Origin: Anaerolineales bacterium
GTDB taxonomy: Bacteria; Chloroflexota; Anaerolineae; Anaerolineales; UBA11858
Length of the DNA stretch: 5,005 bases
Direction of reading: 5' to 3'
Assembly (NCBI GenBank): GCA_015485245.1
Contig: WFTY01000318.1
Coordinates: 1 to 5,005, forward strand
A program made the translations under genes and the position numbers. Below the pieces are notes generated by a model that saw only the letters and a program-made list of their open reading frames with translations, did not search any database and had not been told where the DNA came from. This document shows, piece after piece, positions 1-4,649 of the stretch (positions within the stretch are counted from its first letter, which is position 1; each line of letters starts with the position of its first letter).

Positions 1-80
1 CAGTAACACGGCAGCGTCGCCAGGGTAATGGCGATCAGGAAGACGCGTAATCGGGTGCGGGAAGGGGTGGATGCTGCCAT
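1..80 (-). CDS. N-terminus of a putative exported or membrane protein (partial)
   Basis: Only the first 26 codons are inside the window, running leftward from an ATG at 80. The translation begins MAASTPSRTRLRVF and continues into a hydrophobic stretch (residues 13-23, VFLIAITLATL). A basic n-region with Arg at 8, 10 and 12 followed by a hydrophobic core is what a Sec signal peptide or a first transmembrane helix looks like. A Cys follows at residue 25, but Pro precedes it, so a lipoprotein signal is not supported. No Shine-Dalgarno site is visible just upstream, and the best promoter guess would leave a leader of only about 6 bases. The gene is divergent from the aldo/keto reductase. Family and function cannot be told from this fragment. 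Confidence 0.55.
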   Translation of the reverse strand, partial: MAASTPSRTRLRVFLIAITLATLPCY

Positions 81-92
81 GGCTTGTGCTTG

Positions 93-121
93 ATGATAAC
101 ATCAGCTCAGGTTGAGATCAA
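93..121 (-). promoter_or_regulatory. Putative sigma70-like promoter for the leftward gene
   Basis: On the minus strand, TTGATC (121-116; 4 of 6 to TTGACA) is followed after 17 bases by TATCAT (98-93; 5 of 6 to TATAAT). The expected transcription start, near 86, lies about 6 bases before the ATG at 80, so the transcript would be almost leaderless. This fits the missing ribosome binding site. A small dyad, TGATG-ATAA-CATCA (91-104), overlaps the -10 box and could be an operator. Judged by eye only. Confidence 0.35.
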
Positions 122-127
122 GGACGG

Positions 128-156
128 TTGAATCTCGCCCCCGAGTTGTGTACAAT
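128..156 (+). promoter_or_regulatory. Putative sigma70-like promoter for the aldo/keto reductase
   Basis: TTGAAT (128-133; 4 of 6 to TTGACA) and TACAAT (151-156; 5 of 6 to TATAAT) are separated by exactly 17 bases. The predicted start near 163 leaves a leader of about 28 bases before the ATG at 191. The spacer contains a dyad, CTCG-CCCC-CGAG (134-145), a possible operator placed between the two boxes. The promoter also helps fix the gene start: a TTG start at 128 would coincide with the -35 box. Confidence 0.55.
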
Positions 157-180
157 CGAGGAAAGCAAAATCCGTATTGA

Positions 181-185
181 AGGAG
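181..185 (+). promoter_or_regulatory. Ribosome binding site deciding the aldo/keto reductase start
   Basis: AGGAG sits 5 bases ahead of the ATG at 191. The open frame runs back to a TTG at 128, but that codon lies within the predicted promoter and has no comparable site. The ATG also gives the typical family N-terminus, MHYRRLGRSGLKVS. Confidence 0.8.
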
Positions 186-190
186 CAGGT

Positions 191-1156
191 ATGCATTACC
201 GTCGGTTGGGACGTTCTGGCTTGAAAGTGAGTGAAATCTCTTTGGGGGCCTGGATGACGTTTGGCGCGCAGTTGGATGAGCGCGCCGCGCGCGAATTGAT
301 TCAAGCGGCCTACGATCAGGGCGTTAATTTCTTTGATAACGCGGATGCCAACAATGATGGGCAGGCGGAGATCATTATGGGGAAAGCGATTGGGGATTTG
401 CCTCGTGAGGCGTTGGTGATCTCAAGCAAGGTGTTTTCGCCAACTATGCCCGGGCCGAACGGGCGCGGGCTCTCACGCAAGCACATCAGTGAGTCGATTC
501 ACGCTTCTCTGCGCCGGCTGGATACTGAATATCTGGATATCTACTTCTGCCATCGCTACGACCCCGACACGCCGATTGAGGAAGTGGTGTTCACCATGAA
601 CATGCTTATCCAGCAGGGGAAGATTCTTTATTGGGGCACGTCGGAGTGGTCGGCGGCTCAAATATCTCAGGCCGTCTCCGCGGCGCGGCAGTATAACCTG
701 ATACCCCCGGTGGTGGAGCAGCCGCAATATAACCTGCTGCACCGCCAGCGCGTGGAAGCCGAGATCGCGCCGCTGGCGCGCGAGCTGGGCATCGGCCTGA
801 CTACCTACAGCCCGTTGGCGTTTGGCATCCTAACAGGGAAATATAACGAAGGGATCCCCGAGGGCAGTCGCGCCGCCCTGGAGAGCGGCGCCTGGATACG
901 CAACTACCTGACGCCCGAGTGGCTGGGGATTGTGGGGGAACTGGTATTGATCGCTGCGGATCTGGGTGTCACGCCGGCGCAACTGGCTATTGCCTGGGCG
1001 TTACGGCGAAAGGAGATCAGCAGTGTGATAATCGGCGCGACCAGCCTGGATCAATTGTTTGAAAACCTGGGCGCGGCTGATGTGGTTTCCTTGCTGACGG
1101 ATGAGGTTCTGGAAGATGTTGATGCGTTGGTGGAAAACGCGCCGGAGGTGGTTTAG
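191..1156 (+). CDS. Aldo/keto reductase, Kv-channel beta-subunit-like, with catalytic Tyr replaced
   Basis: This 321-residue protein is a (beta/alpha)8-barrel oxidoreductase of the aldo/keto reductase superfamily, presumably cytosolic and NADPH-using. It most resembles Kv-beta-type members (AKR6-like). Visible landmarks are GRSGLKVSEISLG (7-19), FFDNAD (47-52), GLSRKHI (93-99), YWGTSEW, EQPQYN, YSPLAFGILTGKY, and the cofactor-binding end GATSLDQLFENLGA. Length is normal for the family. Of the usual Asp-Tyr-Lys-His tetrad, Asp49, Lys80 and His121 are present. The position matching the catalytic Tyr (FDTAEVY in Kv-beta) reads FDNADAN here, giving Asn54 (codon AAC, 350-352), one base from a Tyr codon TAC. 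Reductase activity may therefore be weak or altered; the substrate is unknown. The gene has its own promoter and converges on the selenoprotein gene with only 6 bases between their stop codons. Confidence 0.9.
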   Translation: MHYRRLGRSGLKVSEISLGAWMTFGAQLDERAARELIQAAYDQGVNFFDNADANNDGQAEIIMGKAIGDLPREALVISSKVFSPTMPGPNGRGLSRKHISESIHASLRRLDTEYLDIYFCHRYDPDTPIEEVVFTMNMLIQQGKILYWGTSEWSAAQISQAVSAARQYNLIPPVVEQPQYNLLHRQRVEAEIAPLARELGIGLTTYSPLAFGILTGKYNEGIPEGSRAALESGAWIRNYLTPEWLGIVGELVLIAADLGVTPAQLAIAWALRRKEISSVIIGATSLDQLFENLGAADVVSLLTDEVLEDVDALVENAPEVV

Positions 1157-1161
1157 CCGGC
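1141..1161. terminator. Weak hairpin at the junction of two convergent genes
   Basis: GCCGG (1141-1145) and CCGGC (1157-1161) form a 5-pair inverted repeat around an 11-base loop. It spans the end of the aldo/keto reductase and the 6-base gap to the facing selenoprotein stop. A second tiny hairpin, CGGC-TTCA-GCCG, begins at 1158. Neither is followed by a clear T-run on either strand, so an intrinsic bidirectional terminator is possible but poorly supported. Confidence 0.2.
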
Positions 1162-1162
1162 T

Positions 1163-1783
1163 TCAGCCGTTCTCCAGCTGGGCCAGATAACTTTCGATGG
1201 CTTTGCCCAGTTTTGCGGGGTGAAAATCGTATGGGCCCAGACCAGAGGCGTAGACCACGCGCCCGTCTAACCCGATTAGGTAAAGCCGGGTTGGCCAGGC
1301 GGCGTAGGCTTTGTTGACAGCGTCGTCCATCTCGTCCACGTATGTGTGGATGCCGTATTGGAGCGCCGCCTCACATTGCCCGGCAACTGCCCGCCGATCC
1401 TCGATGGTCTGGGGGTCGTATACATCGGTGGCCGCTTTCAACCGGGCCAGTTTCATTGCCAGGCCGGTAAGTCCGCCGCCCAGCCACCAGCCATCCACGG
1501 GATGCGCCTCGCGGATGTATATGGCGAGAAAGCGCACCTGCTCGTGGTACTGGCGATACAGGTCGTGGAGACTGACCGTCCCCTTGACGAAAGGCGGTCA
1601 GGTGAAGCTGCCGAAGACCAGAGCCACCGGCTTTTTGCCGCGGAAATCGGAGAGACGTACCGGGTTTTCGCCGTGGGTGTCGCGCAGTTCAAAGTCCGGA
1701 GCCGGGTCGCCAATGCGCGGGGCTTGAGCGTTGTATCTGGTTTGCCAGGCGCGGGCATCGCCGCGGTTTTTGATGAAGGCCAT
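1163..1783 (-). CDS. Deiodinase-like thioredoxin-fold selenoprotein (UGA read as selenocysteine)
   Basis: Read through one in-frame TGA, this is a 206-residue protein. Residues 23-60 form a redoxin-like start (IGDPAPDF at 24-31, then LSDFRGKKPVALVFGSF). The redox motif is GSFT-U62-PPF (58-65), followed by FLAIYIREAHPVDGW (85-99). These match iodothyronine deiodinases and their bacterial relatives, which carry FGSCTUPPF and YIEEAH-x-SDGW. The C-terminal half (TIEDRRAVA, YVDEMDDAVNKAYAAWP, RLYLIGLDGRVVYASGLGP) is the rest of that fold. Known relatives use Sec or Cys at position 62. A role as a thiol or peroxide redox enzyme is more likely than real deiodination, but this is inference. The ATG at 1783 has GAGGAG 8 bases upstream. 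The gene lies 28 bases after the cyclophilin gene, so the two are probably co-transcribed. The true stop at 1163-1165 is also TGA. The alternative is a nonsense-mutated Cys version. Confidence 0.85.
1562..1588 (-). promoter_or_regulatory. Candidate bacterial SECIS stem-loop
   Basis: In the mRNA, GUC (1588-1586), AA, GGGGAC (1583-1578), loop GGUCA (1577-1573), GUCUCC (1572-1567), AC, GAC (1564-1562) folds into a 6-pair upper stem (one G-U pair), a 2x2 internal loop and a 3-pair lower stem. The apical loop starts 21 bases after the UGA and opens with GG followed by U. Bacterial SECIS elements are known to lie just downstream of the UGA inside the coding region, with a conserved G at the start of a small apical loop; E. 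coli fdhF has GGUCU. SelB carrying Sec-tRNA would bind here. Folded by eye, with no energy calculation. Confidence 0.7.
1572..1601 (-). promoter_or_regulatory. Alternative hairpin that pairs the UGA itself
   Basis: CUGACCG (1601-1595), which includes the UGA, is perfectly complementary to CGGUCAG (1578-1572). Inside it, CCUU (1594-1591) pairs with AAGG (1585-1582) around a 5-base loop, leaving GGA bulged. This fold uses the bases that form the SECIS apical loop, so the two structures exclude each other. Whether it has any role is unknown. Confidence 0.35.
1598..1600 (-). other. In-frame UGA, proposed selenocysteine codon (residue 62)
   Basis: TGA lies between GSFT and PPF, exactly where deiodinase-like proteins carry Sec and their variants carry Cys. 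The frame stays open for 144 further codons that keep the family pattern. TGA is the ordinary stop of the cyclophilin, the thiamine-binding protein and MsrA in this window, and Trp is encoded by TGG. A genome-wide TGA reassignment is therefore unlikely, and site-specific recoding fits best. Confidence 0.85.
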
Positions 1784-1811
1784 GTGGTTTTCTCCTCGGG
1801 AGGAAACGGGC

Positions 1812-2291
1812 TCAGACTTCGGAAATTTTCACGCGAGTCATGGTATCCCCCTGGCGTATGGCGAGGACCACGTCCATGCCCTCCACCACTTTGCCGAAAA
1901 CGGTGTGTTTTCCGTCCAGGTGTGGCTGCGGGGCGTGGGTGATGAAAAACTGGCTGCCGTTCGTGTTTGGGCCGGCGTTTGCCATTGAGATCATGCCGGT
2001 TTCGTGAGTCAGCGGATTGTTGGCGGTTTCATCCTCAAACTGGTAACCGGGGCCGCCGCGCCCGGTTCCTGTGGGGTCGCCGCCCTGGATGACGAAGTTC
2101 TTGATCACGCGGTGGAAGGGCACGCCGTCGTAAAACCCCTGTCGGGAGAGAAAGACGAAGTTGTTGACGGTTTTGGGGGCGTGCTGGGGATAAAGTTCAA
2201 GCACAATTTCCCCTCGCGGCGTCTCGATGGTGGCGCGGTAGGTTTTTTGGGGGTCAATTTCCATGGCAGGGGGCTGATCCCAGCTTTGCAT
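1812..2291 (-). CDS. Cyclophilin-type peptidyl-prolyl cis-trans isomerase
   Basis: This 159-residue single-domain cyclophilin catalyses cis-trans isomerisation of X-Pro peptide bonds during protein folding. No signal peptide is seen, so it is probably cytosolic. Family landmarks in order are LYPQHAPKTVNNF (33-45), FHRVI with catalytic Arg61, NFVIQGGDPTGTG (65-77) with Phe66 and Gln69, MANAGPNTNGSQFFI (103-117) with Gln114 and Phe116, and HLDGKHTVFGKV (124-135) with His129. The human CypA Trp121 position, important for cyclosporin binding, is His124 here, so drug sensitivity may be low. Length is usual for a bacterial enzyme. The ATG at 2291 has AAGGA 7 bases upstream; an internal Met10 is a less likely start. 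A TATAAT box lies about 40 bases upstream, and the selenoprotein gene follows after 28 bases. Confidence 0.96.
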   Translation of the reverse strand: MQSWDQPPAMEIDPQKTYRATIETPRGEIVLELYPQHAPKTVNNFVFLSRQGFYDGVPFHRVIKNFVIQGGDPTGTGRGGPGYQFEDETANNPLTHETGMISMANAGPNTNGSQFFITHAPQPHLDGKHTVFGKVVEGMDVVLAIRQGDTMTRVKISEV

Positions 2292-2332
2292 GGCTGTATC
2301 CTTTCTGGAGATGGGTTGATGGATAGGGATGC

Positions 2333-2338
2333 ATTATA
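2333..2338 (-). promoter_or_regulatory. -10 box of a putative promoter for cyclophilin and selenoprotein
   Basis: A perfect TATAAT on the minus strand would start transcription near 2326, giving a leader of about 35 bases before the cyclophilin ATG at 2291. No convincing TTGACA-like box is found 16-18 bases upstream, where the CCGGG hairpin arm lies. The promoter may be weak or activator-dependent, or the match may be chance. Confidence 0.4.
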
Positions 2339-2350
2339 ACGCGGATAGAG

Positions 2351-2373
2351 GAAACCCGGAGAAACCGGGCTTC
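2351..2373. repeat. Imperfect palindrome between exonuclease and cyclophilin genes
   Basis: GAA-A-CCCGG (2351-2359), loop AGAAA, CCGGG-C-TTC (2365-2373) forms a 5-pair GC stem extended by 3 pairs across one mismatch. It lies 17 bases past the exonuclease stop and ahead of the next promoter, where a terminator would be expected. The following bases on the minus strand are only pyrimidine-rich (CTCTAT), not a U-run. It may be a weak terminator or a copy of a dispersed GAAACCCGG-type palindrome. Confidence 0.4.
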
Positions 2374-2389
2374 TACAGTGCATCTGAGT

Positions 2390-2959
2390 TTACCCTGCCT
2401 GGGCGATGAAATGCAGCACAGCACGGGTGAGCTGCGTATCGGCCAGGGCGCGGTGACTGTTGGGCAGCGCCAACCCGCATTGCGCTCGAGCGTCGTCCAG
2501 GCTTTGCCAGCGGTACGAGCGGCGCTTGGGGTTCCACTGTCCGTAGAAGCGGGCGTAGAGCTTCATGATGCAAAAGAAGTTCGCCTGCGGATGGCGCCAC
2601 TTCAACCAGGCGCGTTGATGTGACTGCTGCATCATCCGCAGATCAAAGTCGAGGTTGTAGACCCCCACATAGCGCCCCCGCAGCAGCGCCTCCACCTGTG
2701 GCCAGACTTCCTCCCAGGGTGGGGCGTCGCTCAGCATCCCGGCAGTGATGCCGTGGACGCGCTGCGCTCCGGCTTCGATCGGGCCACGCGGCCGCACCAG
2801 TGTATCTAACAGTGTGCTGCCATCGTGGTCCACGATGCTGATCTCGACGATCTCGGCATGAGTGCCGGTGCCGGTGGTCTCGGTGTCCAGGTAGACGGGG
2901 TTTTGCTCCAGGTAGAAGCGAGCTTGTTGAATCGCCTCGCGGCGGGCAGGCGCGTTCAT
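2390..2959 (-). CDS. DnaQ-like DEDDh 3'-5' exonuclease
   Basis: This 189-residue protein belongs to the RNase T/DnaQ exonuclease superfamily, which removes nucleotides from 3' ends of DNA or RNA using two metal ions. Exo I is YLDTETTGTG (23-32) with Asp25 and Glu27. Exo II is VYNLDFDLRMM (100-110) with Asp106. Exo III is HRALADT (169-175) with His169 and Asp174, the DEDDh type. The pattern RVHGITAGMLSDAP (67-80) is also typical of DnaQ-like proteins. No polymerase, BRCT or helicase domain is attached, so DNA proofreading, repair and RNA trimming are all possible. The ATG at 2959 overlaps the TGA of the upstream gene as ATGA and has AAGGA 6 bases before it. The frame is open 56 codons further back, but that part is antisense-like filler over the thiamine-binding gene. 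Confidence 0.92.
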   Translation of the reverse strand: MNAPARREAIQQARFYLEQNPVYLDTETTGTGTHAEIVEISIVDHDGSTLLDTLVRPRGPIEAGAQRVHGITAGMLSDAPPWEEVWPQVEALLRGRYVGVYNLDFDLRMMQQSHQRAWLKWRHPQANFFCIMKLYARFYGQWNPKRRSYRWQSLDDARAQCGLALPNSHRALADTQLTRAVLHFIAQAG

Positions 2960-3270
2960 GGAAGATCCTTCTTCTCCAGGTGCGCCTGCACGCTGCTGAT
3001 CTTTTCCTCCATGCTTTGGGGACGGTCTACGCGCGTGCCCACCCGGATGGTGGTGCTGATGCGCGGCGCACCCATTTCGTGGACGACTTGATGGCAGCGT
3101 TTTAAGGCCTCGAAGATGGTTTCCCATTCCCCTTCCACGTTGGTGCCGTTGGCGTGCAATTGGGGGGCAAGCCCGGCTTCTTGTAGCACCTGCTCGCAGG
3201 CGGCCACATAGCGCGAGAGGGATACGCCCACGCCGATGGGGACGATGGCGATGTCGGCGATGGCTTTCAC
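2956..3270 (-). CDS. MTH1187-family thiamine-binding protein
   Basis: This 104-residue protein has a small ferredoxin-like alpha/beta fold of the MTH1187/YkoF-like group (formerly DUF77, Pfam Thiamine_BP). Members bind thiamine or related molecules as oligomers; the cellular role is poorly defined. Signature stretches are ADIAIVPIG (5-13), GTNVEGEWETIFEALKRCH (42-60), VHEMGAPRISTTIRVGTR (63-80) and a charged tail. Length is typical. The start is a GTG at 3270, chosen because GGAGG lies 6 bases upstream and the N-terminus matches the family. The gene shares ATGA with the exonuclease gene, suggesting translational coupling. It lies 63 bases after MsrA with no clear promoter or terminator between, so read-through from the DUF3786-MsrA unit is likely. 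No TPP riboswitch was recognised in the short leader. Confidence 0.9.
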   Translation of the reverse strand: MKAIADIAIVPIGVGVSLSRYVAACEQVLQEAGLAPQLHANGTNVEGEWETIFEALKRCHQVVHEMGAPRISTTIRVGTRVDRPQSMEEKISSVQAHLEKKDLP

Positions 3271-3333
3271 CTGATGCCTCCTTCTTCCATAGGCTGTAAG
3301 TTTAGCTTTCGGAATAACATTGTGCTCCCAGTT

Positions 3334-3875
<542 letters not shown>

Positions 3876-3876
<1 letters not shown>

Positions 3877-4550
3877 TAAAGTTCTCCTGAATCTGAAGCT
3901 GCCTGCGCGCGGTACAGGTTGTAAAGGCGGATCAGTCGCCGGGTGATCTGGATTCCGAGGAGGGCGCAGGCTTCAGCGGGGAGCTGATGGCGAGCCGCGG
4001 CGTCGAAGAGCAGGCGATAAGACGCCGGCGTCTCTTCGCTCCCCAGCCAGCACGCGACCAACAGCGTCAGTCGCGGCAGTGCCTGAAACGAGTAAGCCAG
4101 GTTGCCAAAGAACTCCCGTCGCCCGCCGGCCTGTTCGGCGGCAAATTGAAAGCCGTTATTGTCGTTGCCGAAAGCATTTTGCAGCGCCTGCCCGGTGTGA
4201 CGCTGGAAAGCCGCCTCGTCCAATCCGCTTTCCAGGGTGGCGGGGAAGATATCCCAGCGCCCTGCTTGTGGTGTGCCGTCGCAGGTGCGGAAGTAGCTTA
4301 GCAATATGTATTCTTCCGCCGGACTCAGTTGCTGGTTGCCGGATGTTTCCCAGGCGGTGAGCTGGGGGAAGAGCAGCCGCACCGTCCGCCCCCACAATGC
4401 CAACTGAAACTCACCGCGCGTGGCGCGATCTGGCAACCAGAGTGATCCGGTTTGCAGCGCGGCGCGCTCGGGTTGCAAACCCTGCAACTGACGGCGCAGC
4501 GATGTCAGGCGCGTTGTCAACAAGCTGGCGTCCAGGTCGGGAAGAATCAC
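3876..4550 (-). CDS. DUF3786-like protein of unknown function
   Basis: This 224-residue soluble protein has no signal peptide or membrane segment. The central part, roughly residues 79-205, resembles DUF3786: EEYILLSYFRTCDGTPQAGRW, a Phe/Gly-rich middle, LPRLTLLVACWLGSEETPASYRLLFD (split over 158-183), then an Ala/Leu-rich helix and LLGIQITRRLI. The N-terminal 40 residues are helical and Leu/Gln-rich. DUF3786 is a poorly characterised family; no reaction can be assigned. The assignment is from memory of the pattern and is less certain than for the neighbours. The start is a GTG at 4550, supported by GGAGG with a 6-base spacer. That binding site lies inside one arm of a 12-base inverted repeat, so translation may be controlled by RNA structure. 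The stop overlaps the MsrA start, so the product may act with MsrA or just share its expression. Confidence 0.75.
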
Positions 4551-4641
4551 GGATGCCCTCCGGCACTTTGCGCGGCCCAGGACAGTTGAGCCTGGCTGAA
4601 ATTATATCAGCCTCGTGTCTTTGTGTACGCGGAGGGCATCC
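4551..4641. repeat. Perfect 12-base inverted repeat flanking a promoter and covering a ribosome binding site
   Basis: GGATGCCCTCCG (4551-4562) is the exact reverse complement of CGGAGGGCATCC (4630-4641). The 67-base interior holds the -10 box at 4601-4606 and two short dyads: GGCTGA/TCAGCC (4594-4612) and CCAGG/CCTGG (4577-4595). In leftward RNA the arm at 4551-4562 contains GGAGG and ends directly at the GTG start of the DUF3786 gene. Pairing with the upstream arm would bury the ribosome binding site. No matching target-site duplication flanks the unit, so a mobile origin is not supported. Confidence 0.7.
4601..4609 (-). promoter_or_regulatory. Extended -10 promoter for the DUF3786-msrA unit
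   Basis: On the minus strand, TGATATAAT (4609-4601) is a perfect extended -10 element (TG-n-TATAAT). The -35 region is poor (CGTACA, 3 of 6, 18 bases upstream), which is acceptable for extended -10 promoters. The start would fall near 4594, giving a leader of about 44 bases. The box lies in the loop of the GGCTGA/TCAGCC dyad (4594-4612), a plausible repressor site. Confidence 0.55.
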
Positions 4642-4649
4642 AAGGCATT

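Noticed and set aside
128..190. Upstream TTG start for the aldo/keto reductase, adding 21 residues
   Set aside because: The TTG lies in the predicted -35 box, has no ribosome binding site, and the extra residues do not look like the family N-terminus.
1163..1537. A separate 124-residue gene starting at GTG 1537
   Set aside because: The frame is open from 1597 onward, and the 20 codons before the GTG (PPFVKG...) belong to the same domain. The gene begins at 1783 and is read through the TGA.
1598..1600. TGA read as Trp or Gly under an alternative genetic code
   Set aside because: TGA ends the cyclophilin, thiamine-binding and MsrA genes at sensible C-termini, and TGG serves for Trp throughout. 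Only this one position needs recoding.
1598..1600. Simple nonsense mutation making a pseudogene
   Set aside because: Not fully excluded, but the residue is the exact Sec/Cys redox site, the downstream frame is undamaged and a SECIS-like hairpin follows at the right distance. Together these favour real recoding.
1346..1942. Long plus-strand open frame opposite the selenoprotein and cyclophilin genes
   Set aside because: It is antisense to two well-supported genes, has no recognisable domain, and is explained by GC-rich shadow coding. The same applies to the plus-strand frame at 2004-2339.
2960..3127. 56-codon N-terminal extension of the exonuclease
   Set aside because: It overlaps the thiamine-binding gene in another frame, is Pro/Arg/His-rich filler, and a good ribosome binding site precedes the ATG at 2959.
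3271..3333. Promoter or riboswitch ahead of the thiamine-binding gene
   Set aside because: The 63-base gap has no convincing -35/-10 pair, no TPP riboswitch core and no terminator hairpin. Only a repeated AGCTAAA was seen.
4551..4641. Miniature inverted-repeat transposable element
   Set aside because: The flanking bases (ATCAC on the left, AAGGC on the right) show no target-site duplication, and the interior holds a functional-looking promoter and ribosome binding site.
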